This document shows, in pieces, positions 1-9,313 of a stretch of DNA of 64,000 bases. Under the pieces are notes generated by a model. That model did no database searches, was not told the DNA's origin, and worked only from the letters and a program-made list of their open reading frames with translations. The DNA is taken from NCBI RefSeq assembly GCF_016918785.1, contig NZ_JAFFPT010000021.1, positions 1-64,000 of the forward strand, in the 5' to 3' direction. Within the stretch, counting starts at the first letter, position 1, and each line of letters begins with the position of its first letter. Source of the stretch: Leptospira ainazelensis (GTDB lineage Bacteria > Spirochaetota > Leptospiria > Leptospirales > Leptospiraceae). The position numbers and the translations under genes are program-made.

Positions 1-3000
1 CTTTGAACGATATCCTTGTCACCATCCGGGTTTATATCCCCAACGTAATTCCAAACTTCACCATCTCCTTTTTTTACTAGAGCAGGTGAAATATTCATCA
101 TTTGCTGTGTAAGAATCGAGACTAAAGGTGCGCCACCTAGAGGCTTACCAGACGCGTCCCGTAAATCATACATAGATTCTAGTTCATTACGAATTGTTTC
201 CTGTTCTTTGGTTAACGGAAGAGTAATCGCCTTCATTTTTAAATTTGGGCGTTCGACTCCATTTTTATCGCCGGACTGAAAGTCAAAGTATTCCGATATC
301 AAACTTTGTAAAGCTTGTGCGTTCTTAAAAGAACGAACAACTTGTCTATTTACTACTTTGCCATTTCCTTCGATTACGTTTTCGTATTTTGTTTCAACAA
401 AGGTTCCTAAAAAATCTCGAATGTTAGAAATTCCGATTTTCTCCATTCTGCTTTTTGCGACGATTGATAGGAGTGAATATATTTGAAGAGGATTGTTTGT
501 AAACGGGGTTGCACTTAAAAGCAAAACGTTTCGATCATGGTTTTTCTCAAGGATATGTCTTGCAGCTAACCAAAGTTTAATCCCTCGAGATGAAGGAGTC
601 CCTCCAGTAATTCCATCAAACTCATTGACGCCAATGTCATCTTCTTGCCCTTTTAATTTATTTTCGGCCTTTCCTTTAGTTGAAGCTACATCTACAAAAA
701 TATTATTGAAATTGTGAGCTTCGTCAACGGTGATATGATCAAAACCTACCTTATCAAAAAGCAAATCTGACCGAGTACCCTTGACTGCTTCTGAAATAAT
801 TGAATTGGATTTTTCATCCATTTGAGCTTTTTCTCTTTTCTTTCCTTTTACATCTTCCCTTAAGCTATCTGGATTATAAATCTGGTCTCTCACTTCTTTA
901 GTTAGCTCTTCATACCGTTCATTGCTGAATCCAAATTGCGTAAATGCGTCATAAGACATGATCGTTACCATGCCATCTTCTACTTGAAACCCGTATTCCG
1001 ATTTGTTCAAAGTATTAAGCTCTGGAGTTCCTATCATTTGATGCGGAATGTTCGGGAATCTTTCCTTGAATTCAAGAACCCAATTCTGGAGAACGGAGGT
1101 TGGCACTACTATTAATGGTTTCTTACATTTACCAGATTGCATCGCTGAAACATTCGAGGCCATTCCTGTCCAAGTTTTTCCTAAACCTACCTCATGAGTA
1201 GCACACCCAACGCCCTGTGCCATGAATCTTGAAATGAAGTTAGTTTGCGTTGGTCTAAAGTCTTGTTTATTCCCTTTAAATAGTTTAGACATTCCTTCTA
1301 AAACAACTGGAATTTTTGAACCGTCTATATTTACAATGGAATTGAATTGCTCATTCCATTTCCTGGTAAGCTCGGCCCTCTCCTCGTTGTTTAGGGACTC
1401 TTGTATAAACTGTTGAAATAGTTTATTTCCTATCTCTTTCCTTTCTTTCCTTTTTTGCTTATTCGTTTCTAATTTGGTAATTTCTCTAGATTCTTTGTCG
1501 TAAATAACTTCGTTTCTTCCTGTTACCCTTTCTCCATTAAGGTATGCGAGAATGTCCGATTTCGTTATAGTATAATTTGTAAAATATTCATTTGGTAGCC
1601 CGCCATCGTATCCGGTGATTTTACCCTGATCCTTCCCATATTTTCCGACCCGAGGTTCTCCTAATATGAATTTTTTGAACTTGTCGATAAGGCTCGTATT
1701 ATCGTCAAAAATAAATCCTTTTGCAAATGGCTCAATTGGAGTAAGTATTATTTTTTCAAGTTTGACTATTTCCGGAAGAACCGAGGTTAAAAGAGCTTTC
1801 TGTTTTTTATATTCTTCTTGGCTTAGATTATCTTTTTCAATTTCTAGTATTCTGAGTTTTTCCGATATATCACCAGAAGCGTAAATAAAATCCGGATATA
1901 TTTCATTCCTCATTTTAGACATTTTTTGAATATTGAAATCGTGAGTATCCGGAAGAGCGCCAGTAGGAAGCATATTTCGAACCATTTCTAAATCTGCTTG
2001 ATCATATTTTTTCCCGTATTTTTGGATAAACTCTTCCTGTGTATAAACATCTTTTGGATCAATCTTCGCCTGAACACCTATTGAGCTCCGAATTGCATTT
2101 GAAATTTTCTCTTTTGTTTCACTCTTCTTATTTATTTTTTTAGCATCAACGACCGCTTTAAGCATTCTCTTACCTTTCGCATTTGAGTTCCCGACCATTC
2201 CTTCCGAGATTGCCTTTTTGTGATCCTCACTCATTTCATGACTAAAAGGTAAATTGAAATTCAAAAAATCAGAAATTTCCCCTTTTATATATTCTTCCTC
2301 TTTCCCGAAGCGATTTTTTCTTTTTTCGGTAGAACCAAAAACATGTTGTAGATTCTTTTCGAAATATTTTCCCGAAAATGCTAACGAGTTATCTTTCGAG
2401 TTCGTTGAATTCTTTCTTAAGACGATCACATCGGTTCCAATTTGCGTATTCCTAAATGCTCCTTCAGGCAACCTATATGCCTCTAAAAGTTCCGCCTTTT
2501 CAAATATTTGATTCTTCCATTTTTCATTATTAGCATTCAAAAAAGATTGAGGGACTATGAAAGTGAGAATACCGCCTTCTTCGAGAACGTCAATGCCTCG
2601 GTTTATAAAATAATGTTCATATCTTTTCCAGCCCTTACCCTCTATCGCTTTATATTTTCCTTCCATGGCTCCATAAGGGGGATTACCTGCGACAAATTGA
2701 AATTTTTTACCTTCGTATTTGTCACCGACAGATTGATTTTTCGAATTTATAAATAACGTTTCGAAAGCCTTGTCCGAAACATTTGCATATGGATTCAAGA
2801 TTTTGGCAATAGAGTAGGCCGTATTATCATCAGGGTTATATTCCATCATATCCCATTGATATCCTTCTCCTTTTCCGTTAGCGAATCTACCTGTCCCCGC
2901 TGAAGGCTCCAAACCTTTATCACCTTCTTTTACATAACGGGAAAGAATATCCTGCATTTTTTCGACAATCTTTGTGGGTGTAAGAAATTGATAGAGCATT

Positions 3001-3929
3001 CCTCTATTCGCGTCTACAATATCATTCGTTGTTTGTCCTCCCGAACCCTCATATAATTTTAGAATTTCTTTCTGCTCGGGGCTCATTTGATCAGGAGGAG
3101 TCGATGCAAGTATTGCTTTGCATTCTAGATTTATTTCGTTTTGCTTTTTATTGCTCCAGAGCCCGCGAAATGTCTTTAACCCGTCTACAACGGACAATGC
3201 CAGTGATTCTTCTTTTGTTATTCGTTCGTCGCTTGAAATTCCTGAGCCAGATCGATTTCCAGAGTGCCTGCCAAAGAGAGAAGATTTTCCACTGTTGGTT
3301 CCACTTTGTCTACTTTCGCCATTTTTAGAAGGCTTTGATAAACCCATTCTGGATCCCTTGTTGGAAGTGTTTTGTAATTGGATGCTGTTATTTGACTCAT
3401 TACCTCTGCTTGATTTCCCATTTTCTTCTCCATAGAGATCATATAATATTTTAAAAATCGATTTTTTGAAAGTCGGTTTCTCTGAAATTTTATTTGAATT
3501 TTTCGCAGTAAAATTTGTGACCTGATTAGATTCGGTCCGATTTCCGATTAAAGTTGAATTTGATTCTTTTGCATTCTTTTCTTGATGAAATTTTGCGTCG
3601 ATTTGTGATTTGATTTCAAAATATTTAGTGAAGTGTCTGGTCCATTCTTGAATGGTAATTCCCTTGGACTCGATTTTATTCGACTCGTATTCGCGCTTAG
3701 GAATTGATTTTGCGTCTTTTTTTTCCGTCCCAAAGAAATTCGTAATTGCTTCTAATATTTTTGAGAATCTCTTTTTTTCTTCGTTATGTTTTTGAATCAG
3801 CTTCCACTGTTTTGATTTTTCACCCGAATCGGATATTTTTCTGTAAATCCCGTCCTTCCTTACTGACTCCCTTCCAACTTCATATTTACGCCCTTTCAAA
3901 AATCTCTGAATAATTTCGTCGTGTTTCAT
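1..3929 (-). CDS. Giant N6-adenine methyltransferase / SF2 helicase fusion (DarB-like), 3' end outside window
   Basis: Only the first about 1309 codons are in the window; the frame is open at the left edge. From the ATG at 3929 the protein has a low-complexity Lys/Ser-rich N-terminus (about residues 1-230). A gamma-class adenine methyltransferase domain follows, with motif IV NPPY at residues 416-419. An SF2/SNF2-type helicase domain has a Walker A VGLGKT at about 914-919 and a DEAH box at 1069-1072. Such methylase-helicase fusions are widespread on phages and plasmids; P1 DarB is the best known and is carried in the virion to protect incoming DNA from restriction. Position at the end of the head genes fits a virion-packaged defence-evasion protein. 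No upstream in-frame start exists before the stop near 3960, so 3929 is taken as the start although no clear ribosome binding site is seen. Residues 566-588 resemble a NUMOD3 motif. Confidence 0.85.
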   Translation of the reverse strand, partial: MKHDEIIQRFLKGRKYEVGRESVRKDGIYRKISDSGEKSKQWKLIQKHNEEKKRFSKILEAITNFFGTEKKDAKSIPKREYESNKIESKGITIQEWTRHFTKYFEIKSQIDAKFHQEKNAKESNSTLIGNRTESNQVTNFTAKNSNKISEKPTFKKSIFKILYDLYGEENGKSSRGNESNNSIQLQNTSNKGSRMGLSKPSKNGESRQSGTNSGKSSLFGRHSGNRSGSGISSDERITKEESLALSVVDGLKTFRGLWSNKKQNEINLECKAILASTPPDQMSPEQKEILKLYEGSGGQTTNDIVDANRGMLYQFLTPTKIVEKMQDILSRYVKEGDKGLEPSAGTGRFANGKGEGYQWDMMEYNPDDNTAYSIAKILNPYANVSDKAFETLFINSKNQSVGDKYEGKKFQFVAGNPPYGAMEGKYKAIEGKGWKRYEHYFINRGIDVLEEGGILTFIVPQSFLNANNEKWKNQIFEKAELLEAYRLPEGAFRNTQIGTDVIVLRKNSTNSKDNSLAFSGKYFEKNLQHVFGSTEKRKNRFGKEEEYIKGEISDFLNFNLPFSHEMSEDHKKAISEGMVGNSNAKGKRMLKAVVDAKKINKKSETKEKISNAIRSSIGVQAKIDPKDVYTQEEFIQKYGKKYDQADLEMVRNMLPTGALPDTHDFNIQKMSKMRNEIYPDFIYASGDISEKLRILEIEKDNLSQEEYKKQKALLTSVLPEIVKLEKIILTPIEPFAKGFIFDDNTSLIDKFKKFILGEPRVGKYGKDQGKITGYDGGLPNEYFTNYTITKSDILAYLNGERVTGRNEVIYDKESREITKLETNKQKRKERKEIGNKLFQQFIQESLNNEERAELTRKWNEQFNSIVNIDGSKIPVVLEGMSKLFKGNKQDFRPTQTNFISRFMAQGVGCATHEVGLGKTWTGMASNVSAMQSGKCKKPLIVVPTSVLQNWVLEFKERFPNIPHQMIGTPELNTLNKSEYGFQVEDGMVTIMSYDAFTQFGFSNERYEELTKEVRDQIYNPDSLREDVKGKKREKAQMDEKSNSIISEAVKGTRSDLLFDKVGFDHITVDEAHNFNNIFVDVASTKGKAENKLKGQEDDIGVNEFDGITGGTPSSRGIKLWLAARHILEKNHDRNVLLLSATPFTNNPLQIYSLLSIVAKSRMEKIGISNIRDFLGTFVETKYENVIEGNGKVVNRQVVRSFKNAQALQSLISEYFDFQSGDKNGVERPNLKMKAITLPLTKEQETIRNELESMYDLRDASGKPLGGAPLVSILTQQMMNISPALVKKGDGEVWNYVGDINPDGDKDIVQ

Positions 3930-3972
3930 ACGAAGAGCGACAAATTGAAGATATCTTTTTCATTGCAAGATT

Positions 3973-5118
3973 TTAATGCGACAATCCGGAGATAATTTCT
4001 GAAAGATCAAGATTTGTTTGATCCATTCGCGCAACCCACTCTCTAGGTTGAACTCTATCCGCCAAAGCAGAAAACTTTGTAGAAGGAAGAATTCTAAACT
4101 TTGGATTATATCCGTAGACTATAGAAACTTGATCGGGAAGAGAGTCGCCTTTGAGTTGCAAGAATCTAAATTTCTCGACAGAGAAATCTGTATATTCTCT
4201 TTCGAAAGAATGAATCGAGTATATTTCTCTTACCGGAGTATATTTTATTGGATACAGACCGTCCTTATTTCTTTTACAAATTTCTTTCTCTGTGATGAGT
4301 GAATTCAACAATATAATCAAATCGTCTTTCGCAAAATTTGTAGTAGAACCGACTACAACATCAAGATCGCCTACCTGCAAATCCACACCAGATTTTCCCA
4401 ATCGTCGATCTTTTGCCTCAATCATACGATAACCTATTTTAATAGGCGAAAACGAATCGAAAGTTATTTCGTAAATCGTCCCTTTCGAAGATATATCCTT
4501 GAGATATACGTTTACAAGATCGTGTTTGAAATCGGAAAGTTTTGAGAATTTATCTTCGGTCGGCCTTTTCCACCATATCTCTTTTACGTTCGTTACCAAT
4601 TTATTTGGGAAGATACCTAAATTTAAAACCCCTCCGTCGTAATTTTGAATGAATGTAAGCTTTTCATCCTTATCAATTACGGAAATTTCATAATCACAAC
4701 GAACTAACATATAGGATTCGAATTCCCTTTTAGGAACGCATCTAATTCTGTTTCCTTCGGTTTCTTCTATTTCTAAATCAAGGTTTCCGCCATCCTCTTC
4801 AGCGCGCACCACAAACAAATTTCGAACTTTTTTTATAGGTCCGTATCGAGTATAAAGATCGTTTCCATCAAACTGTTGGTTTTGAAGATCCTCTAATGGA
4901 ACCCTAAAGGTTTTATCAATTCGATATAAAGAATCATTTTTCCCTGGCAAAGCCATGAGTTGCTGACTGTTTGTATCAGGGTTTGGGAAAGTCCGTAACC
5001 AAATAACCGGCTCGCCTTGCCTTTGAATTAAATCGTCTGGAGGATTCGGATTGAATGTGGAAGGGCCGATTTCGACTTTGAAAGTGTTTCCACCTGTTTT
5101 TAGAAATTCACGTCCCAT
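3973..5118 (-). CDS. Hypothetical structural protein, 381 aa
   Basis: I do not recognise this protein. It starts at an ATG and overlaps the upstream 73-aa gene by 11 bases, so it is translated as part of the late operon. The sequence is soluble and beta-rich, with no signal peptide, membrane segment or obvious catalytic motif. It lies between head-assembly genes and the methyltransferase-helicase gene. A head or head-tail joining role, or a virion-associated protein, is an inference from position only. Confidence 0.7.
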   Translation of the reverse strand: MGREFLKTGGNTFKVEIGPSTFNPNPPDDLIQRQGEPVIWLRTFPNPDTNSQQLMALPGKNDSLYRIDKTFRVPLEDLQNQQFDGNDLYTRYGPIKKVRNLFVVRAEEDGGNLDLEIEETEGNRIRCVPKREFESYMLVRCDYEISVIDKDEKLTFIQNYDGGVLNLGIFPNKLVTNVKEIWWKRPTEDKFSKLSDFKHDLVNVYLKDISSKGTIYEITFDSFSPIKIGYRMIEAKDRRLGKSGVDLQVGDLDVVVGSTTNFAKDDLIILLNSLITEKEICKRNKDGLYPIKYTPVREIYSIHSFEREYTDFSVEKFRFLQLKGDSLPDQVSIVYGYNPKFRILPSTKFSALADRVQPREWVARMDQTNLDLSEIISGLSH

Positions 5119-5329
5119 ATTTGAAAAAAGGTCCCGCTAATTGATATTCTTGATTTTCTGCATAGTTTTTTACTTCATAATAAATTCTTGATTCATAGAT
5201 AAGAAGGGAATCAGAACATCTTCTTAGAATATAAAATTGTTCGTCGAAACTAAGTTCGTAATTTAGAATCCGAATCAAGACAATTTTTTTAATCGCGGAA
5301 TCGATATAATAAAGATTTGCTAATTCCAT
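5108..5329 (-). CDS. Small hypothetical protein, 73 aa
   Basis: A 73-residue ORF starts at an ATG directly behind a GGAGGAAA-type ribosome binding site on the minus strand, and overlaps both neighbours (10 bases with the upstream gene, 11 with the downstream gene). This chain of overlaps is the main argument that it is real. No family is recognised; it is rich in Tyr, Ile and Glu and has no membrane segment. Probably a minor structural or assembly protein. Confidence 0.55.
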   Translation of the reverse strand: MELANLYYIDSAIKKIVLIRILNYELSFDEQFYILRRCSDSLLIYESRIYYEVKNYAENQEYQLAGPFFKYGT

Positions 5330-5778
5330 TTTCCTCCCTCACGCTTTTCGATTTCTATCGCCTCTTCTAAAAGCTCAATTCGCTCCTCTCTAGATAAGCC
5401 AGAGCCCTCTAAATCGATTACCATTTCGCCGACGATAGATTTTATAGAAATCAAAAGCATACCGACAACCTGGATTTGCCCTGACTGAATATCATGGAGT
5501 AGCCTCGACAAAGCACTTTCGCAATCCTGATATTCGTTATATTCTCGATTTAAGGCCATCGTATCGAGAACGACCTTTCTTCGAATACGAGCATCTGGCC
5601 TTTCCTTTTTTAACCGGGCAATCTTCTCTTTGATATCCAATAGTTTAAGATAATACTTTTGTTCCCAGGGATTCGAAAATTTTCGAACATCAAGTGGGAT
5701 TTTAATTCCATTTTGGTTTAAGTCCCAACTACACGAAGCATCGATACTATCCAATTGTTCTTCATACCAGTTAAACAT
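5320..5778 (-). CDS. Hypothetical late-operon protein, 152 aa
   Basis: The ATG overlaps the stop of the MuF-like gene upstream, indicating coupled translation. The protein is largely helical and charged (Lys/Arg/Glu rich in the middle, a Glu-rich C-terminus), without membrane segments. No family is recognised. Its place directly after the MuF-like minor head protein suggests a head-assembly or connector accessory protein, but this is positional inference only. Confidence 0.6.
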   Translation of the reverse strand: MFNWYEEQLDSIDASCSWDLNQNGIKIPLDVRKFSNPWEQKYYLKLLDIKEKIARLKKERPDARIRRKVVLDTMALNREYNEYQDCESALSRLLHDIQSGQIQVVGMLLISIKSIVGEMVIDLEGSGLSREERIELLEEAIEIEKREGGKWN

Positions 5779-6764
5779 TACATCATACGTCGCCCTTTTG
5801 TAAAAATCGCGTAATTGATCCCGCTTTCAACTAACGCAGAAATACGTCCTGCATTGAAAGCCATCGAAGCTTCTGTCCAAGCAAATCGTCGAAAGTTTCG
5901 GTTCAATCTCAACGTTAAAAGAGACGACTCATCCCCATTTAGAATTTTAAGATATTCATCTTCCGATAATTTCCCCTTTTCTACAAGTTCAAAAAGATCG
6001 GGGTAGGCCATTTCAGATTGAAGTTGCTCCATGGTTTTCCCTTCCGAGATTGCCGTTGAAATCATGTCTCGATACATCGAAGACAAATATTCATAAGGTT
6101 TACCACCACGAACAGGGTTACCCTCCGAATCCTGAATTACGTTTCCCTCTTCATCACGTTGATAGATTGCAATCCATTCGGAGGCATGGTTCTTTGAATA
6201 TTCCGCGGCCAATTCTCTTTCTCGACTTTTAGGAATGATTTCTTCAAGCGAATTACGATCTTCTAATCCAAACCCAAGTTTGTATTTTAAAGCTCGATCA
6301 TAATCTTCGATTCCCATCTCATCGATAGTTTCAGTCGGAAGTTTCAAAGCGCCACTCAAATATCCCGACAGATACCCTAAAAGTGTTCCGGATTCTCCGA
6401 TTTCTTTATAAACCGGATTCCAATCTCTTTCCAAAAATTCAAAAAGCCATTTTTCAAAATCAGGTTCGGAATCTTCTTTCTCTGTAGGCTCTGTTTCTCT
6501 CCCAATTTTTATTAAAGGTGGACGATCCTTTGGGAAATTCTTTTCAAAAATGCTTGGAAAGTATTTGCCGATTGTTTTCTTTCCCCAAGAGAAGATTCCT
6601 TTCCGAAAGAATGTTTTGGATGCGAAAATTTCCGGATCTTTTGGACCTATGACACAATATTCCAGCCACTTTAATCGATCTCCGACCAGTAGCTGGAATT
6701 CACGCCCGGCACGTCCGCGTAAAAAAGGACTTTCAGTGTACCAGTTCTGCGAGGAACGAATCAA
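5778..6764 (-). CDS. MuF-like minor head protein lacking the C-terminal Cys cluster
   Basis: The C-terminal third carries the signature of the Mu gpF / SPP1 gp7 head-morphogenesis family: an Arg/Thr-Glu helix followed by AFNAGRISA and GINYAIF (about residues 295-322). In typical family members this is followed by a D-x-R-x-C-x-x-C stretch and a CHPNCRC-like end. Here the protein stops six residues after GINYAIF, at GRRMM, so the metal-binding cap is missing. A stand-alone ORF at 55007-55390 has exactly such a CxxC / HPNCGC arrangement. The likely start is a TTG at 6764 inside the end of the preceding gene; no early ATG exists. Following the portal gene fits the usual portal-MuF order. Confidence 0.65.
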   Translation of the reverse strand: MIRSSQNWYTESPFLRGRAGREFQLLVGDRLKWLEYCVIGPKDPEIFASKTFFRKGIFSWGKKTIGKYFPSIFEKNFPKDRPPLIKIGRETEPTEKEDSEPDFEKWLFEFLERDWNPVYKEIGESGTLLGYLSGYLSGALKLPTETIDEMGIEDYDRALKYKLGFGLEDRNSLEEIIPKSRERELAAEYSKNHASEWIAIYQRDEEGNVIQDSEGNPVRGGKPYEYLSSMYRDMISTAISEGKTMEQLQSEMAYPDLFELVEKGKLSEDEYLKILNGDESSLLTLRLNRNFRRFAWTEASMAFNAGRISALVESGINYAIFTKGRRMM

Positions 6765-7353
6765 TTGCCGATGACCAAAGTGAAAGTTTCGTTTTTTTAT
6801 CCGTAGTTTGATGAAGAATACCTTCTATAGCGCTGCTGAGCCTATCAAAAGAGTCTGTATTCACGGCCTTGATAATTCTTTCCGCAATTTCATTCCAATG
6901 TTCTGCGGGAAATTTTTCGGATTCTACTCCTTTCGAGGCAAGCAAGTCGATAACACCGGAAATATTGCTTTTTAAAACTCTATTTTCCGTAGAGAGAATT
7001 TGAAGGATGCTCTCGTAAAGATCGAACTTCTTTAAGTCGGAAAGAGCGTCGATGATAGGTTGCAAAATTCCCGAGGCTTCTTCCTCTTCAACAGATTCCA
7101 CTTCCGAAGAATCTGCACTTTGGTTTTCCGCGGGAGCAGGGGGATTTTCACTTCCCGGTTGTTCCTTCTCAGTTTCTTGTTCGGGAGTAGTAGGTGCCGG
7201 AATCGGATTCTTATTTTCTTCAACTTCAGCTTTTTTTTCTTCGTTCGAATTCTCTACCGGTTCCGTATTGTTTTGGTTTTCCGCGGGAGCAGGGGGATTT
7301 TCACTTCCCGGTTGTTCCTTCTCAGTTTCTTGTGTTTTGACTTCTTCAGACAT
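6733..7353 (-). CDS. Acidic Pro/Glu-rich repeat protein, 206 aa
   Basis: The first about 100 residues are low-complexity, acidic and Pro/Glu/Asn-rich and contain two identical copies of a 19-residue segment (TEKEQPGSENPPAP core) encoded by a 62-bp direct repeat. The last about 110 residues are helical and look folded. The gene lies between portal and MuF-like genes and overlaps the latter by 32 bases. An acidic, intrinsically disordered head-region protein could be a scaffold or an internal head protein. I recognise no family. Confidence 0.6.
   Translation of the reverse strand: MSEEVKTQETEKEQPGSENPPAPAENQNNTEPVENSNEEKKAEVEENKNPIPAPTTPEQETEKEQPGSENPPAPAENQSADSSEVESVEEEEASGILQPIIDALSDLKKFDLYESILQILSTENRVLKSNISGVIDLLASKGVESEKFPAEHWNEIAERIIKAVNTDSFDRLSSAIEGILHQTTDKKTKLSLWSSAIDSFLAELVH
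7119..7333 (-). repeat. In-frame 62-bp direct repeat
   Basis: Two identical 62-bp copies lie at 7119-7180 and 7272-7333, spaced by 153 bp (51 codons), so the reading frame is kept. Each encodes the TEKEQPGSENPPAP-type peptide of the 206-aa acidic protein. The identity at DNA level implies recent duplication, and copy number could vary by slipped-strand recombination. Confidence 0.9.
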
Positions 7354-7394
7354 TTTATACCGCCTTATTTTTTACTCTTATGAGTGCGCGAAAA

Positions 7395-9185
7395 CTATTG
7401 AGTTCCGGGTTCCGGCATGATAAAGTCCTCGTCGCTCCAAGGTAAGTCCTCATCTTGATCGGTTTTTGATTCTTTGCTTTGAAGCGAACCTTCTTCATTA
7501 GGAGGATTTTGATCTCCTTCCGCGGGATTCCCTGGGTAGGAAGGTTGGCCGGCTTGAGATCCGTTCCCAAGTATTTTGCTAAATTCCGCAGCATAGTATG
7601 GATTTCCGATTAACATACCCATTTGAGAAAATTTCTTAGCTTGGTCATCCGAGATCACACCATTCGTTTTATAAAGGTCGGCGAGTTCTTTCATCGTCGG
7701 TCTATCTTCCGCTTTCAAAATATCATCAAGAGTTCTAAAGGTTTTGAATTGTTTATCATAAAGATCCGCTTTCTTCGAAGATTCATCGACCTTGATTCCG
7801 TTAAAAATCAATTTGTAAGGAGAATCATCTTGTGGATCATGAACTTCATTCAAACAATCTCGATGGAAGGCCATTAGGGAACCGTGTGAACGGTCCCGAG
7901 CAAAATGCTGTCTTCCATCAACGGAAGGTTCCGAAAGGGTTGCGGACTGATTCAATTTCAATCCCAATTGAGCAGGATCGATTCCATACCTAGCGCAAAT
8001 CAAAGATGCAGTCATCTGAAGGAGTTTATCGAATTCGAAATCATCGTTCACTTCTAAGTTATGGACTTGGATTTTTCCCGCACCAAAAAGCATAGGAAGT
8101 CTGAATCCGCTTCGCGCGCCGAAATATGCGTTTTCCCATTCAAGCTCCAACGCTTCTTGGGCGGCTTTTGAAATGCTACCTTCGCTCGTTATCAATGCTC
8201 GAGGAGGGTTTCTGGAATTGAATCTATCCGCGTTATGTTTTATGACAAAAATCAACGACATGATCTCTAAGATACATGACTCGATCGGGGATATGCCGAA
8301 ACCGCGGAATCTTACATCGGAAATGTTGTTCTTATGCCGGAGAACAATCCTTCCAGCTTCGTAGACTTCCGTAACCTGATTTCGGATCATCTGAACGTGA
8401 GTAATAGATTTGTCGCCCTTATATCCTTTTTTCGGATCCACTCGAAAGATCGTGGCCGGGTCAAGGTAGGTCATATCAATCAGTTCGTTTCGTCTGTTAA
8501 ATGTCCTCTGGTAGGCAACTGTATCGATCGCGAGAGTATCCCTCGTAGCCATTTCAAGCACTTCACCTAAGCGCTCCCGTTCGCGCCAAGTAGGAAGGGA
8601 TTTGTCACCCATAATAAGCATTAAATGGCCGAGGTTGTCCATTTTGATTTTGTCTTCCGGAGAAGGGGACTTCCGTTTCTCCTTCATTGCGATGGAGAAA
8701 CCGGGATCTTCGTCGAGATCGCAATACATCGAAACATCGTCGGCAAGAATTTGGTGAATAGAGCCTATTAAGGAAGAGGAATATCCGATATCCCGTAGAT
8801 CGAAAGGATCTGGACGGAAAACGGGTCGGCACCGAATCCCTTGTGAAAGAAGAACGTATTGATCATCGACGTAGATTGGATCCTTTGCATCTTTCTGAGT
8901 CCGAAGTAGCTCATACATACGATTATTCAAATTGATTGCTTGATCAACAGTCGCCCTTGTCGGTCCGTAAAAACTGCTTTTCCGAAATGTAGAAACGTCC
9001 ATGTGTCGTGGATCGGATTCTTCTTTCGGAGGAGAATTTGAATTTGTTGGCGACGCTTTTCCTTTTACTTCTTTTTCGGTGCGGAACTCCTTGGGAGTTC
9101 TATAATGAAGATTCTTTTCGTAATTCTTTCCGCGAGGTCGTGCCACGGAAAGAGGACAATGGGGTAACGTTTGAAAACATTGCAA
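7395..9185 (-). CDS. Portal protein
   Basis: The 596-aa protein has the size and pattern of HK97/Mu-type portal proteins: a long alpha/beta core, the RGFGISPIE segment (about residues 305-313) and a Gln/Asn/Glu-rich acidic tail. It forms the dodecameric head vertex through which terminase packages DNA. The context supports this: the terminase genes lie upstream and a MuF-like gene downstream on the same strand. The start is uncertain. The TTG at 9185 has an AAAAGG-type site ahead of it; an ATG at 9002 would remove about 61 poorly structured residues. Confidence 0.85.
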   Translation of the reverse strand: MQCFQTLPHCPLSVARPRGKNYEKNLHYRTPKEFRTEKEVKGKASPTNSNSPPKEESDPRHMDVSTFRKSSFYGPTRATVDQAINLNNRMYELLRTQKDAKDPIYVDDQYVLLSQGIRCRPVFRPDPFDLRDIGYSSSLIGSIHQILADDVSMYCDLDEDPGFSIAMKEKRKSPSPEDKIKMDNLGHLMLIMGDKSLPTWRERERLGEVLEMATRDTLAIDTVAYQRTFNRRNELIDMTYLDPATIFRVDPKKGYKGDKSITHVQMIRNQVTEVYEAGRIVLRHKNNISDVRFRGFGISPIESCILEIMSLIFVIKHNADRFNSRNPPRALITSEGSISKAAQEALELEWENAYFGARSGFRLPMLFGAGKIQVHNLEVNDDFEFDKLLQMTASLICARYGIDPAQLGLKLNQSATLSEPSVDGRQHFARDRSHGSLMAFHRDCLNEVHDPQDDSPYKLIFNGIKVDESSKKADLYDKQFKTFRTLDDILKAEDRPTMKELADLYKTNGVISDDQAKKFSQMGMLIGNPYYAAEFSKILGNGSQAGQPSYPGNPAEGDQNPPNEEGSLQSKESKTDQDEDLPWSDEDFIMPEPGTQ

Positions 9186-9252
9186 ACCTTTTTCGTTGAT
9201 CCCTGAGAGGTTTTTGATGAGTTTTCAAATTAATTGAAAATGGTTTGAAAAC
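9170..9252. promoter_or_regulatory. Three TTTGAAAAC half-sites around the portal start (putative operator cluster)
   Basis: The 9-mer TTTGAAAAC occurs at 9170-9178, inverted at 9221-9229, and again at 9244-9252. The middle copy lies in a 19-bp perfect dyad, TTTTCAA-ATTAA-TTGAAAA (9222-9240). The cluster sits in the divergent region between the minus-strand portal gene and the plus-strand gene at 9314. Direct reading shows the repeats; a role as binding sites for a late regulator is inferred. Confidence 0.5.
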
Positions 9253-9313
9253 GTTTGTACTAAATTCATTTTCGGTGTATCATTCGAGGATTCTAATATT
9301 CGAGAGGAAAAAA

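Noticed and set aside
493..3435. Plus-strand ORFs of 60-105 codons opposite the methyltransferase-helicase gene
   Set aside because: They are shadows of the long minus-strand coding frame; no ribosome binding sites and no conserved-looking composition.
7052..7420. Two overlapping plus-strand ORFs rich in Ser/Phe/Gly opposite the acidic repeat protein
   Set aside because: Their repeats are only the complement of the 62-bp direct repeat; the minus-strand frame is consistent with the operon.
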